Of a stretch of 38,163 bases of DNA, positions 29,894 to 38,162 are shown piece by piece. The notes below the pieces were generated by a model, which worked only from the letters and a program-made list of their open reading frames with translations, was not told the origin of the DNA and ran no database searches. Origin of the DNA: an uncultured Oscillospiraceae bacterium. Lineage in GTDB: Bacteria > Bacillota > Clostridia > Oscillospirales > Oscillospiraceae. Made by a program: the position numbers and the translations under genes. Position 1 is the stretch's first letter. Each line of letters begins with the position of its first letter. Where the stretch lies: NCBI GenBank assembly GCA_934589675.1, contig CAKTOF010000021.1:1-38163 (forward strand), given 5' to 3'.

Positions 29894-31636
29894 TTACCAC
29901 GCCGGCGGCTTGATGGGCGCGGGGTAGGTGACGGGCGCGGGATAGTCCACGCCGAAGGTGTCGACCGTGACGGATTCCATGACGATCGGCGTCGCCGGCT
30001 TCGTCGTCGGGACGGGCGGCTCCATGGGGTAGAACGTCCCGGCAAGCTCCGCCTGCGCCCATTCGCGCAGAAGCTCCATGCCCTCGGTGATGCGGCCAAA
30101 GACGGGGTACTTGCCATCAAGGCGCGGGCTTTCGGCAAGCGGGAAGAAGAACTCGCCGCCTGCGATGCCCTCCGGGTAGCCGCCCATGCAGACGTAGCCC
30201 GGCGCGGCAGGCAGCGGGTTGACGCCGCCGGCGGCGGGAGCCTCGTTTGCGATGAGGTACTTGCACTCCTCGCGGCCGAAGGCCGTAAAGCTGACGTCGA
30301 CGACGTAGCCCGGCTCGATGCGCTCGATGCCGTGGCGGTCAAAGCAGCCGAGGCGCGCCAGATGGATGAAGCTGGCGACCGTGTTCGGCGCAAGCTCGGG
30401 ATAGAGCTCGAGCTTCATTTCGCGGCCATCGGCCATCGTGATGGTCGCGACAGGGCGATGCTCCACGCGCCGCGACTCGGCGAGCTTCACCAGCGCGTCG
30501 ACCGCGACCTTGAGCGTGCTGCGCGGGCAGCCGATGTTCAGACGCATAAAGCCCTCGCACTGCGGGCCGTAGTTGCGGCCGCTGCTGATGCCGACGCGGG
30601 AGTTTGCAACGAGCGACGCGGAGGCCTCGGCGCTTGTCAGGCCGAGCATGCGCAGGTCGACCCACATGAGGTAGCCGCCCTGCGGGACGTTCGTCCGGAT
30701 CTCCGGCGCGCGCGCGGCCAGCTCGTCCACGACGTATTTGGCATTGTCAAGCAGATACGCGCGCAGCTCGTCGAGCCACTGGTCGCCATGCGTGTAGGCG
30801 GCCTTCATGGCGTGATAGGCCATGACGTTCGGCCCCATGATCCACGCGCTGTGCAGCAGACCGTCGACCTTTTCGCGCATTTCGGCGTTCTGGATGACGA
30901 TGCACGACTGGTGCAGGCCGGCGAGGTTGAACGTCTTGCTGATGGCTGTGCAGACGGCGCAGCGGTCCTTTGCCGATTCGATGCAGCCCATGGGCGTGTA
31001 GCGCGGGCCGGAGAGCTCGATGTCGCCGTGAACCTCGTCGGATATGATCCACGCATCGTACCTTGCCAGCAGCGCGGCCAGCTCCGTGAGCTCCTCGCGC
31101 GTCCAGATGCGGCCGACGGGGTTGTGCGGGTTGCAGAACAGCACGCAGCGCGCGCCGGCCTTCAGCGCTTCTTCAACGCCGTCAAGATCCATGCAGTACT
31201 GGCCGCCCTCGCATTTGAGCGGCACGTCGTACAGCTCGCGGCCGGCGCCGGTCACGACCTTGTAAAATGCGTCGTACACCGGGCTCATGACAATGACGCG
31301 GTCGCCCGGGGCGGTCATGGCGTCGAGCATATAGCGGATCATCGTGACGACGCCGATGCCGCAGAGGACGTCCTCCGGCCGGAAGTCAAAGCCATGCCGG
31401 CGGGCATACCAGCCGCACACGGCCTCGACCGCGCCCTCCGGCGCAATGCTGTAGCCGAAGATCGGATGGTCGCAGCGCGCGTGCAGCGCCTGCGTGACTT
31501 CCGGCAGCGTGGCAAAGTCCATGTCGGCGATCCAGAACGGCGTGACCGGCTCCGTCGTGCCGAACGGCTCGGTGATGTCCCACTTGATGCAGGCCGTTCC
31601 GCGTCGGTTGATGGGCGTGGAAAAATCGTACATCAT
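29894..31636 (-). CDS. MalY/PatB-type C-S lyase fused to a cyclophilin domain
   Basis: A 580-residue two-part protein in one uninterrupted frame. Residues 1 to about 393 are a PLP-dependent MalY/PatB-type cystathionine beta-lyase or aminotransferase: PFWIADMDF, CNPHNPVGR (169-176), SDEVHGDI (199-206), PLP lysine K234 in SKTFNLAGLH, and carboxylate-binding R365. Residues about 396-562 match cyclophilin peptidyl-prolyl isomerases: TMADGREMKLELYPELAPNT, then R439 in ERIEPGY at the site of the catalytic arginine, GGEFFF and LDGKYPVFGRITEGM. A proline-rich tail ends the protein. Either ATG (31636 or 31633) can use AGGAGG. MalY alone is about 390 residues, so this is a true fusion or a fused pair. 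Confidence 0.88.
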   Translation of the reverse strand: MMYDFSTPINRRGTACIKWDITEPFGTTEPVTPFWIADMDFATLPEVTQALHARCDHPIFGYSIAPEGAVEAVCGWYARRHGFDFRPEDVLCGIGVVTMIRYMLDAMTAPGDRVIVMSPVYDAFYKVVTGAGRELYDVPLKCEGGQYCMDLDGVEEALKAGARCVLFCNPHNPVGRIWTREELTELAALLARYDAWIISDEVHGDIELSGPRYTPMGCIESAKDRCAVCTAISKTFNLAGLHQSCIVIQNAEMREKVDGLLHSAWIMGPNVMAYHAMKAAYTHGDQWLDELRAYLLDNAKYVVDELAARAPEIRTNVPQGGYLMWVDLRMLGLTSAEASASLVANSRVGISSGRNYGPQCEGFMRLNIGCPRSTLKVAVDALVKLAESRRVEHRPVATITMADGREMKLELYPELAPNTVASFIHLARLGCFDRHGIERIEPGYVVDVSFTAFGREECKYLIANEAPAAGGVNPLPAAPGYVCMGGYPEGIAGGEFFFPLAESPRLDGKYPVFGRITEGMELLREWAQAELAGTFYPMEPPVPTTKPATPIVMESVTVDTFGVDYPAPVTYPAPIKPPAW

Positions 31637-31724
31637 GTTTCCTCCTTATATTAAAATGGTAAACGATTCAAAGAACATTGAAGATGCTGGAACCAAATGG
31701 AAACCGAATTCCGCCGGCTCTTTT

Positions 31725-31740
31725 GTGCTAATTGTAGCAC
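31725..31740 (-). promoter_or_regulatory. Inverted repeat over a -10-like box upstream of the C-S lyase operon
   Basis: GTGCTA-N4-TAGCAC, perfect. On the minus strand it contains TACAAT (31736-31731), a likely -10 for the C-S lyase gene about 95 bases upstream of its start. No convincing -35 was found. The remaining intergenic stretch (31637-32038) between the divergent operons is AT-rich and shows no ORF. Confidence 0.45.
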
Positions 31741-32038
31741 GCCGTGGGATTTGTACACAAACAACTGCCTGTTGTAGCCGGTGTAAACGTAAAAAACTGC
31801 CACAATGCGACACTTGTCCCGGCGTCAACATTTTGTTGAGAGACAAAGTGTTAAGAATAAGTTAACATATACCTAACAACATCGCCAAAGAATCGGGAAA
31901 AAGAGCAATCAGTTTGGTAGGATTAAACCAATTCGCAGGCGAAAATCTCGCGGAGTGATCAACAGGCGCTTTGACCGCCGCCTGATGCAGATCAACAGAT
32001 CGTTTACAGCACACCAACAAAAAGAGGAGAGGATTTCA

Positions 32039-33031
32039 TTGCTGAAGTACATCGTCCGACGGCTGCTCCTGATGATCCCGGTCATTCTGGGCGTCGCATT
32101 TCTGGTCTTCGCCCTGTGCCGCCTTGCCCCCGGCGACCCGGTCAAGTCGCTGCTCGGCGTCAATGCCACTGCGGAAAAAGAAGCGGAGGTGCGCGCGGAG
32201 CTCGGCCTGGACAAGGGGTTCTTCACCCAGTTCTATCTTTATGTCAAGGGAATCGTGACGAAGCTGGATTTCGGCACGTCCTACTCCGATAAGCGCCCGG
32301 TCTCCGACCAGCTGCTCTCGCGCTTCCCGATCTCCGTGAAGCTCGGCCTGATGAGCATGGGCCTCGCCGTTCTGTTCGGCATTCCATTCGGCATCATATC
32401 TGCCGTCAAACAGTATTCGGCGCTTGATTACAGCGTTACGGTCGTCTCCATGTTCTTCGCGTCCATGCCGGGCTTCTGGCTGGCGCTCATGCTGATGATC
32501 ATCTTCGCGCTGAACCTCGGCTGGCTCCCGGCCTCGGGCATGTCGTCGTGGAAGTCGTGGATCCTGCCGGCCATGGCCAGCGGCCTCGGCCCCATTGCGT
32601 CCATCTCGAGAACGACGCGCTCGTCCATGCTGGAGGTCATCCGCCAGGACTACATCCGCACCGCACGCGCCAAGGGTGTGCCGGAGCGCAAGATCGTCAC
32701 GCGCCACGCGCTGAAGAACGCGCTCATCCCGGTCGTCACGGTCGTCGGCCTGCAGCTCGGCTCGGCCATGGGCGGCTCGATGATCGTTGAGAACATCTTC
32801 ACGCTGCCCGGCTGCGGCACGCTGCTGCTCAACGCCATCAACACGCGCAACTACCCGGTCATTCAGGGCTGCGTCCTGCTGATCTCCGTCACGATCAGCC
32901 TCGCGAGCTTGATCGTCGACATTCTGTACGCGTTCATTGATCCGCGCATCAAGGCGCAGTACTCCGCAAAGAAAAAAGAGAAGATCACGACGGAGGCCGC
33001 ATCCGACGAGGCCCCTGCCGCGACGGCCTGA
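32039..33031 (+). CDS. Peptide ABC transporter permease, DppB type
   Basis: A 330-residue membrane protein with about six segments. The N-terminus LKYIVRRLLLMIPVILGVAFLVFALCRLAPGDP and the late RTTRSSMLEVIRQDYIRTARAKGVPERKIVTRHALKNAL (EAA loop that contacts the ATPase) and VENIFTLPGCGTLLLNAI are typical of DppB/OppB. The start is TTG at 32039 with GAGGAG nine bases before it; an upstream ATG in frame would add an atypical hydrophilic stretch. It forms a heterodimeric channel with the next gene product. Confidence 0.94.
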   Translation: MLKYIVRRLLLMIPVILGVAFLVFALCRLAPGDPVKSLLGVNATAEKEAEVRAELGLDKGFFTQFYLYVKGIVTKLDFGTSYSDKRPVSDQLLSRFPISVKLGLMSMGLAVLFGIPFGIISAVKQYSALDYSVTVVSMFFASMPGFWLALMLMIIFALNLGWLPASGMSSWKSWILPAMASGLGPIASISRTTRSSMLEVIRQDYIRTARAKGVPERKIVTRHALKNALIPVVTVVGLQLGSAMGGSMIVENIFTLPGCGTLLLNAINTRNYPVIQGCVLLISVTISLASLIVDILYAFIDPRIKAQYSAKKKEKITTEAASDEAPAATA

Positions 33032-33049
33032 GCGGAAAGGAGGAGCAAA

Positions 33050-33949
33050 ATGAGCAAGAAAGTGAAAAACGTAGCGCCGGCCGGCGAAGAGGAAGACCTC
33101 CTCAAGCAGACGAGCCTCTGGAAAGACTCGTGGCGCCGCCTGAAAAAGAACAAGCTGGCCATGCTCGGCCTTATCATCATCCTGATCCTCATTTTCGGCA
33201 CAGTGTTCGCCGGCGTCCTCACGCCGTATGACTACGCCAAGCAGGATCTCGCCAACAAGTTCCTCTATCCGAGTCTCAAGCACCCGTTCGGCACGGACAA
33301 CTACGGCCGCGACATCCTCACGCGCGTGCTCTACGGCGGCCGCATCTCGCTGCTCGTCTCCGTCAGCGCCGTTGCGATGGCGCTCATTGTCGGCGGCTTC
33401 ATCGGCGCGCTTGCGGCGTACATCGGCGGCTTCTTTGAAAACGTCGTCATGCGCCTTTTTGACATCATCATGGCCATCCCGAGCTTCCTGCTGGCCGTTA
33501 CGGTCCAGGCTGCGCTCGGCACCGGCGTCCAGAACGCCGCCATCGCCATTGCGATCGGCACCATGCCGACCATGGCGCGCATCATGCGCTCGGCCGTCCT
33601 GACCGTCAAGGGGCAGGAATTTGTCGAGGCGGCGCGCGCGGTCGGCTCCGGCCATCTGCGCATCATCATGGTGCACCTCATCCCCAACACGTTTGCGACG
33701 GTCATTGTCAACGCGACGCTCATGCTCGGCGCGGCCATCCTGACCATCTCCGGCCTGTCGTTCATCGGCCTCGGCGTTGCGCCCCCGGCTCCGGAGTGGG
33801 GCTCCATCCTGTCGGCCGGCCGCCAGTTCATCCGCGACTTCTGGCCCATCGTCACGTTCCCGGGTCTTGCGATCATGGCGACTCTGTTCGGCTTTAACTT
33901 GTTGGGCGACGGCCTCCGCGACGCGCTCGACCCGAAACTGAAGCAGTAA
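33050..33949 (+). CDS. Peptide ABC transporter permease, DppC type
   Basis: A 299-residue permease with the DppC/OppC hallmarks: WRRLKKNKLAMLGLIIILILIFGTVFAG at the N-terminus, HPFGTDNYGRDILTRVLYGGRISL, and the EAA loop EFVEAARAVGSGHLRIIMVHLIPNTF, ending in NLLGDGLRDALDPKLKQ. Six membrane segments. AAAGGAGG precedes the ATG. It partners the permease encoded just upstream (18-base gap). Confidence 0.95.
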   Translation: MSKKVKNVAPAGEEEDLLKQTSLWKDSWRRLKKNKLAMLGLIIILILIFGTVFAGVLTPYDYAKQDLANKFLYPSLKHPFGTDNYGRDILTRVLYGGRISLLVSVSAVAMALIVGGFIGALAAYIGGFFENVVMRLFDIIMAIPSFLLAVTVQAALGTGVQNAAIAIAIGTMPTMARIMRSAVLTVKGQEFVEAARAVGSGHLRIIMVHLIPNTFATVIVNATLMLGAAILTISGLSFIGLGVAPPAPEWGSILSAGRQFIRDFWPIVTFPGLAIMATLFGFNLLGDGLRDALDPKLKQ

Positions 33950-33965
33950 AGCGAGGGGTGGAACA

Positions 33966-34943
33966 ATGAGCTTACTTGACATCAAGAATCTGACCATCCA
34001 CTATGTCCCCGACGCGGGCACGGTGTATGCGGTCAATAATATCAGCCTTTCCATTGAGGAGGGCGAGACGCTCGGCCTCGTCGGCGAGACGGGCGCGGGC
34101 AAGACAACGACGGCGCTTGGCATCATGCGCCTTGTCCCGAACCCGCCCGGAAAGATCATCTCCGGCGAGATCTTCTTCGAGGGCGAGGATCTGCTTCAAA
34201 AGAGCGAGGCAGAGATGCGCAAGATCCGCGGAAACCAGATCTCAATGATCTTTCAGGACCCGATGACGGCGCTCAACCCCGTCATCAGCGTCGAGGATCA
34301 GATCGCCGAGAGTCTCCAGCTCCACCGCAAGCTGAGCAAGAAGGATGCGCGCGTCGAGGCGCTCAGGATCCTCGAGTCCGTCGGCATCCGCCCCGAGCGC
34401 GGCTCGGATTTCCCGCATCAGTTCTCCGGCGGCATGAAGCAGCGCGTCGTCATCGCCATCGCGCTGGCCTGCTCGCCGAAGCTGCTCATCGCCGATGAGC
34501 CGACGACCGCGCTCGACGTCACCATTCAGGCGCAGGTGCTCGACCTTATGGCCAAGCTCCAGAAAGAGCGCAACACGGCCACGCTGCTCATCACGCACGA
34601 CCTCGGCGTCGTCGCGGAGGTGTGCAGCAAGGTCGCCATCATGTACGCCGGCGAGATCGTCGAGTACGGCACGCTCGAGCACGTCTTCAACGAGACGGGC
34701 CATCCGTACACGAAGGGCCTGTTCGGCTCCATTCCCAGCCTGAACGCCAAGGTCGAGCGCCTGACGCCGATCGAGGGCATGATGCCCGACCCGGCGAGAC
34801 TTCCGACCGGCTGCAAGTTCCATCCGCGCTGCCCGTATGCCAAGCCGGAGTGTAAGGATGCAGAGCCTCCGGCCGTGGAGGTCAGCCCGGGTCATACGGT
34901 CAGATGCCATCTTTGCAATCAGGCAGGAGGTGCGGAGCAGTGA
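33966..34943 (+). CDS. Peptide ABC transporter ATPase, DppD type
   Basis: A 325-residue ATPase: Walker A GETGAGKTT near 40, signature FSGGMKQRVVIAIAL near 155, Walker B LLIADEPTTALD near 175, and switch histidine ITHDLG. The C-terminal oligopeptide-specific extension carries a Cys cluster (GCKFHPRCPYAKPECKD), often a 4Fe-4S site in the Opp/Dpp class. It ends in a four-base overlap with the next ATPase, a sign of coupled translation. Confidence 0.95.
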   Translation: MSLLDIKNLTIHYVPDAGTVYAVNNISLSIEEGETLGLVGETGAGKTTTALGIMRLVPNPPGKIISGEIFFEGEDLLQKSEAEMRKIRGNQISMIFQDPMTALNPVISVEDQIAESLQLHRKLSKKDARVEALRILESVGIRPERGSDFPHQFSGGMKQRVVIAIALACSPKLLIADEPTTALDVTIQAQVLDLMAKLQKERNTATLLITHDLGVVAEVCSKVAIMYAGEIVEYGTLEHVFNETGHPYTKGLFGSIPSLNAKVERLTPIEGMMPDPARLPTGCKFHPRCPYAKPECKDAEPPAVEVSPGHTVRCHLCNQAGGAEQ

Positions 34944-35905
34944 GCACATTACTCGAAGTCAATCACCTGAAAAAATACTTCAAGACGCCGGCCGGCACGC
35001 TGCACGCTGTCGACGACGTCAACCTGACCATCGACCGCGGCCAGACGCTCGGCGTCGTCGGCGAGTCCGGCTGCGGCAAGTCCACGCTCGGCCGCACGGT
35101 TCTCGGCCTGCTCGACGCGACAAGCGGCGAGGTTCTCTTTGAGGGCAAGGACATCACGAATGTCGGCCGCAGGGAGCACAAGGAGCTGCGCCGCGAGATG
35201 CAGATCATCTTTCAGGATCCGTTCTCCTCGCTCGACCCGCGCAAATCCGTCGCCGACACCATCGCCGAGCCGCTGAAGATCTTCAAGGTCTATTCCGACA
35301 AGGAGCAGCTGCGCGCCCGCGTCCATGAGCTTATGGACATCGTCGGTCTGGCCAACCGTTTCGCCATCTCGTATCCGCACGAGCTCGACGGCGGCCGCCG
35401 CCAGCGCATCGGCGTGGCGCGCGCGCTCGCGCTCAACCCGAAGTTCATCGTCTGCGACGAGCCGGTCTCGGCGCTCGACGTGTCCATTCAGGCGCAGGTG
35501 CTCAACCTGCTGCAGGATCTGCAGAAGCAGTTCGGCATCGCCTACATGTTCATCACGCACGACCTGTCCGTCGTCAAGCACATCTCCAACCAGATCATGG
35601 TCATGTACCTCGGCCAGATGGTCGAGCAGAGCGAGACGGAGGATCTGTTTGAAAATCCGCTCCATCCGTACACAAAGGGTCTGCTGTCTGCCATCCCGAT
35701 CCCGGAGATCGGCGCGCGCAAGAACCGCATCCTGCTTCAGGGCGAGCTGAGCAGCCCGATCGACCCGAAGCCCGGCTGCCGCTTTGCCAGCCGCTGCCCG
35801 CATGCAACGGCCATCTGCACGAAAAAGTCGCCGGAGCCGGAGGAGATCCGCCCGGGTCACGTCGTCGCGTGCCACTGCGTCCGCGAGATCAACGCTCTTG
35901 CGTAA
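34940..35905 (+). CDS. Peptide ABC transporter ATPase, DppF type
   Basis: A 321-residue ATPase: Walker A GESGCGKST, Walker B FIVCDEPVSALD, switch ITHDLSV, and the C-terminal oligopeptide domain with GCRFASRCPHATAIC. The signature is LDGGRRQRIGVARAL rather than LSGGQ, a variant seen in many DppF proteins. The start is GTG at 34940 overlapping the preceding TGA (GTGA), with AGGAGG nine bases upstream; the open frame runs further back but inside the previous gene. Confidence 0.95.
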   Translation: MSTLLEVNHLKKYFKTPAGTLHAVDDVNLTIDRGQTLGVVGESGCGKSTLGRTVLGLLDATSGEVLFEGKDITNVGRREHKELRREMQIIFQDPFSSLDPRKSVADTIAEPLKIFKVYSDKEQLRARVHELMDIVGLANRFAISYPHELDGGRRQRIGVARALALNPKFIVCDEPVSALDVSIQAQVLNLLQDLQKQFGIAYMFITHDLSVVKHISNQIMVMYLGQMVEQSETEDLFENPLHPYTKGLLSAIPIPEIGARKNRILLQGELSSPIDPKPGCRFASRCPHATAICTKKSPEPEEIRPGHVVACHCVREINALA

Positions 35906-35976
35906 GATGCGCGCATCTATTTTGTAAGGTCGCTCCCCAAGCGGGAGTACCCATAATGAAAAACGGAGGAAAGAAA

Positions 35977-37653
35977 ATGAAGAACCTGAAACGATTCGCA
36001 GCTCTGCTTCTCGCGCTCGCGATGCTCTTCGCGCTGGCCGCCTGCGGCGGCTCCGGCGACGGCAAGACGAACGACAGCGGCAGCAGCACCACCACCGGCG
36101 GCGATCAGGGCGCGGCCGACACCGGCAGCGATGACGGCGCCCAGAAGCCGTCCGATGTCGAGGTCGACAACAGCGGCCCGGCCACCAGCACGAAGACCAC
36201 CCCGGAAGGCACCCTCGTCGTCGCCTACAACGACGAGCCGGACAGCCTGAACCCGGCCGAGTCCTCCCGCTCCGCGTTCTCCATCAAGAACATCGTTTAC
36301 GAGACCCTGATGATCAAGAACTACGAGACCGGCGAGTACGAGCCGTGGCTCGCCACCGACTGGACGTTCGAGGATGAGACGACTCTCGTCATGAACCTCC
36401 GCGACGACGTCAAGTTCTCCAACGGCGACCTCATGACGGCCGAGGACGTTCTCTACACCGTCTACCGCTATGTCAACTCCAGCCGCGTCTCCTCGAGCTA
36501 TGAGTTCATCGACTACGATGCCTGCTCCACGAACGGCGACACGCAGATCACCATCAAGCTGAAGAACCCGACCGGCGCAGCCCTCGGCTACATCTCCAAC
36601 ATGATGGTCTACAACAAGGCCTACACCGAGCAGGTCGGCGAGGACGTCATGGCGACCGAGCCGTGCGGCACCGGCCCGTTCAAGGTCGACACCTGGACCT
36701 CCAACTACGGCATCAGCTACTCCCGCAACGAGTACTACTGGGGCGGCAACGATGTCACCGTCGAGTTTGACAACATCGAGGTCCGCTACTACACCGAGAC
36801 GACCACGATGATGGTCGACTTCGAGACCGGCGCGCTGGACGTTGCGACGTACCTTGCCGAGACGGACGTCAGACGCATCCAGAACGGCGAGGTCGAGGGC
36901 GCGAAGGTCTATGTCACCCCGTCCATGGGCATTTACAGCTTCGTTCTGTACGATCAGTTTGAGCCGTTCAAGGACGAGCGCGTCCGTCAGGCGTTTGCCT
37001 ATGCCCTTGACATCCCGGCCATGACCGACAATGCCCTCGGCGTTCTCGGCCAGCCCGCCACGTCCGTCTTCGGCACGGGCGTCAACTACAAGATCGACTG
37101 CGGCAGCTATGGCTACGACCCGGACAAGGCCCGCGAGCTCCTTGCCGAGGCCGGCTACGCCGATGGCTTTGACTGCCTCGCCGTCGCCACGACCGGCAAC
37201 ATCTACACGGCGCTCCTCGAGACCGCGCAGGCCTACCTCGCCGACGTCGGCATCAACATGACCATCGAGCAGTATGACTTCTCCACGGCCATCACCTACT
37301 GGCAGGGCACGCAGAACGACGGCATCCCGGTCAACCAGGTCGGCATCCTCCAGCTCTCGCCGTCCACCGGCGATGCGGATCAGGTTCTCACCACGACGAA
37401 GGTCGGCTCCGGCCTGACGTACGTCGAGTGCAACGACGACCACGTTCAGGAGCTCATCAACAAGGGCGCGAACACCTCTGATCCGGCCGTCCGCGCCGAG
37501 GCCTACAAGGAGCTTCAGGAGTACATGTACGAGCAGGCCTATCAGGTCCCGATCGTCGAGGACTCCAACGGCTTTGCCATCCACGACTACATCGACTGGT
37601 TCGACGGCTCCGCGCCGTCCTGCCCGCGCTACTGCTTCACGACGCTGAAGTAA
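35977..37653 (+). CDS. Peptide ABC transporter substrate-binding lipoprotein
   Basis: A 558-residue lipoprotein of the SBP_bac_5 family. Signal peptide with lipobox ALAAC (Cys22), a Gly/Ser/Thr/Asp-rich linker to about residue 75, then the binding domain (GTLVVAYNDEPDSLNPAESSRSAFSIKNIVYETLMIKNYETGEYEPWLATDWTFEDETTLVMNLRDDVKFSNGDLMTAEDVLYTVYRYVNSSRV). The start at 35977 has GGAGG seven bases before it. It is the last gene of the importer operon. A short GCTCCC/GGGAG hairpin lies in the 71-base gap before it, which may adjust its level above that of the permeases. Confidence 0.95.
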   Translation: MKNLKRFAALLLALAMLFALAACGGSGDGKTNDSGSSTTTGGDQGAADTGSDDGAQKPSDVEVDNSGPATSTKTTPEGTLVVAYNDEPDSLNPAESSRSAFSIKNIVYETLMIKNYETGEYEPWLATDWTFEDETTLVMNLRDDVKFSNGDLMTAEDVLYTVYRYVNSSRVSSSYEFIDYDACSTNGDTQITIKLKNPTGAALGYISNMMVYNKAYTEQVGEDVMATEPCGTGPFKVDTWTSNYGISYSRNEYYWGGNDVTVEFDNIEVRYYTETTTMMVDFETGALDVATYLAETDVRRIQNGEVEGAKVYVTPSMGIYSFVLYDQFEPFKDERVRQAFAYALDIPAMTDNALGVLGQPATSVFGTGVNYKIDCGSYGYDPDKARELLAEAGYADGFDCLAVATTGNIYTALLETAQAYLADVGINMTIEQYDFSTAITYWQGTQNDGIPVNQVGILQLSPSTGDADQVLTTTKVGSGLTYVECNDDHVQELINKGANTSDPAVRAEAYKELQEYMYEQAYQVPIVEDSNGFAIHDYIDWFDGSAPSCPRYCFTTLK

Positions 37654-37667
37654 GCCGGCAATATGAA

Positions 37668-37700
37668 AACAGCAGGGTCCTGCGACCCTGCTGTTTTTTT
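37668..37700 (+). terminator. Intrinsic terminator of the peptide importer operon
   Basis: AACAGCAGGGTC, loop CTGC, GACCCTGCTGTT, followed by a run of T. Confidence 0.93.
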
Positions 37701-37761
37701 GCGTGCTTTGATGCAGATTGAGCGTCCTGTAGGGGCGCGCTGCGCCGCTGGGACTGCGTAG

Positions 37762-37989
37762 GGCGGGATGACCCCATCCCGCCGTGGACTGCGCCAACGC
37801 GTCTGCATAGCGCCGATTGCGGAATCCGCTGGCCGGAAGGCTCCCTTGAAAGGGGAGCTGTCGGCGGAGCCGACTGAGAGGTTGACCATCAAATTTCCTG
37901 CGCACCCACGATACTGCACGCAAAACCCTTCGGCCCCACCTCTCCGTCACGCCGTTCCGGCGTGCCACCTCCCCTTAAAAGGGGAGGCT
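37762..37989. repeat. Hairpin-rich interspersed repeat with inverted copies
   Basis: The stretch from 37701 to 38058 has no gene. It holds GGCGGGATG/CATCCCGCC (37762-37783), a unit at 37837-37884 (GGCTCCC..GGGGAGC then GTCGGC/GCCGAC, GAGAGGTTG), and a reverse-complement relative at 37936-37989 (CACCTCTCC, GCCG/CGGC, CCACCTCCCCTT/AAGGGGAGG). The two units face each other, like ends of a small mobile element. Units of this kind are common between genes in gut Clostridia by my recollection. Confidence 0.7.
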
Positions 37990-38058
37990 TTGGCGCACAC
38001 TTCTCTTTCGGCACGCAAAAAAACAGTGTATCGTGCTGAAAACTCTCAAATGGGCATG

Positions 38059-38089
38059 AAAAAAAGCCCGATGCTTTCGCATCGGGCTT
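38059..38089 (-). terminator. Intrinsic terminator of the tRNA gene
   Basis: On the minus strand AGCCCGATGC, GAAA loop, GCATCGGGCT and a long T-run begin right at the CCA end of the tRNA. Confidence 0.92.
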
Positions 38090-38162
38090 GGCAGGGGATG
38101 AGGGATTCGAACCCCCGCAAACGGAGTCAGAGTCCGGTGTGCTACCGTTACACAAATCCCCT
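38089..38162 (-). tRNA. tRNA-Gln (anticodon CTG)
   Basis: Minus strand shows a full cloverleaf: acceptor AGGGGAT/ATCCCCT, D-arm GTGT/GCAC, anticodon loop CTCTGAC giving CTG, T-arm GGGGG/CCCTC with TTCGAAT loop, discriminator G and an encoded CCA (38091-38089). One pair at the base of the anticodon stem (C27-T43) is mismatched. Confidence 0.92.

Noticed and set aside
31955..32038. N-terminal extension of the DppB-type permease from an upstream ATG
   Set aside because: The extra 28 residues are hydrophilic and atypical, and the TTG at 32039 has a well spaced GAGGAG and gives the standard permease start.
32036..33997. Minus-strand open frame of about 650 codons opposite the two permease genes
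   Set aside because: Charged, repetitive composition opposite clear membrane proteins; a shadow frame.
35917..37968. Minus-strand open frame of about 680 codons opposite the binding-protein gene
   Set aside because: Crosses the importer terminator and repeat region, Val/Asp/Arg-rich with no domain; rejected.
37701..38058. CRISPR array near the tRNA gene
   Set aside because: The repeats are inverted and unequal in spacing, with no regular direct-repeat and spacer pattern; no cas genes are present.
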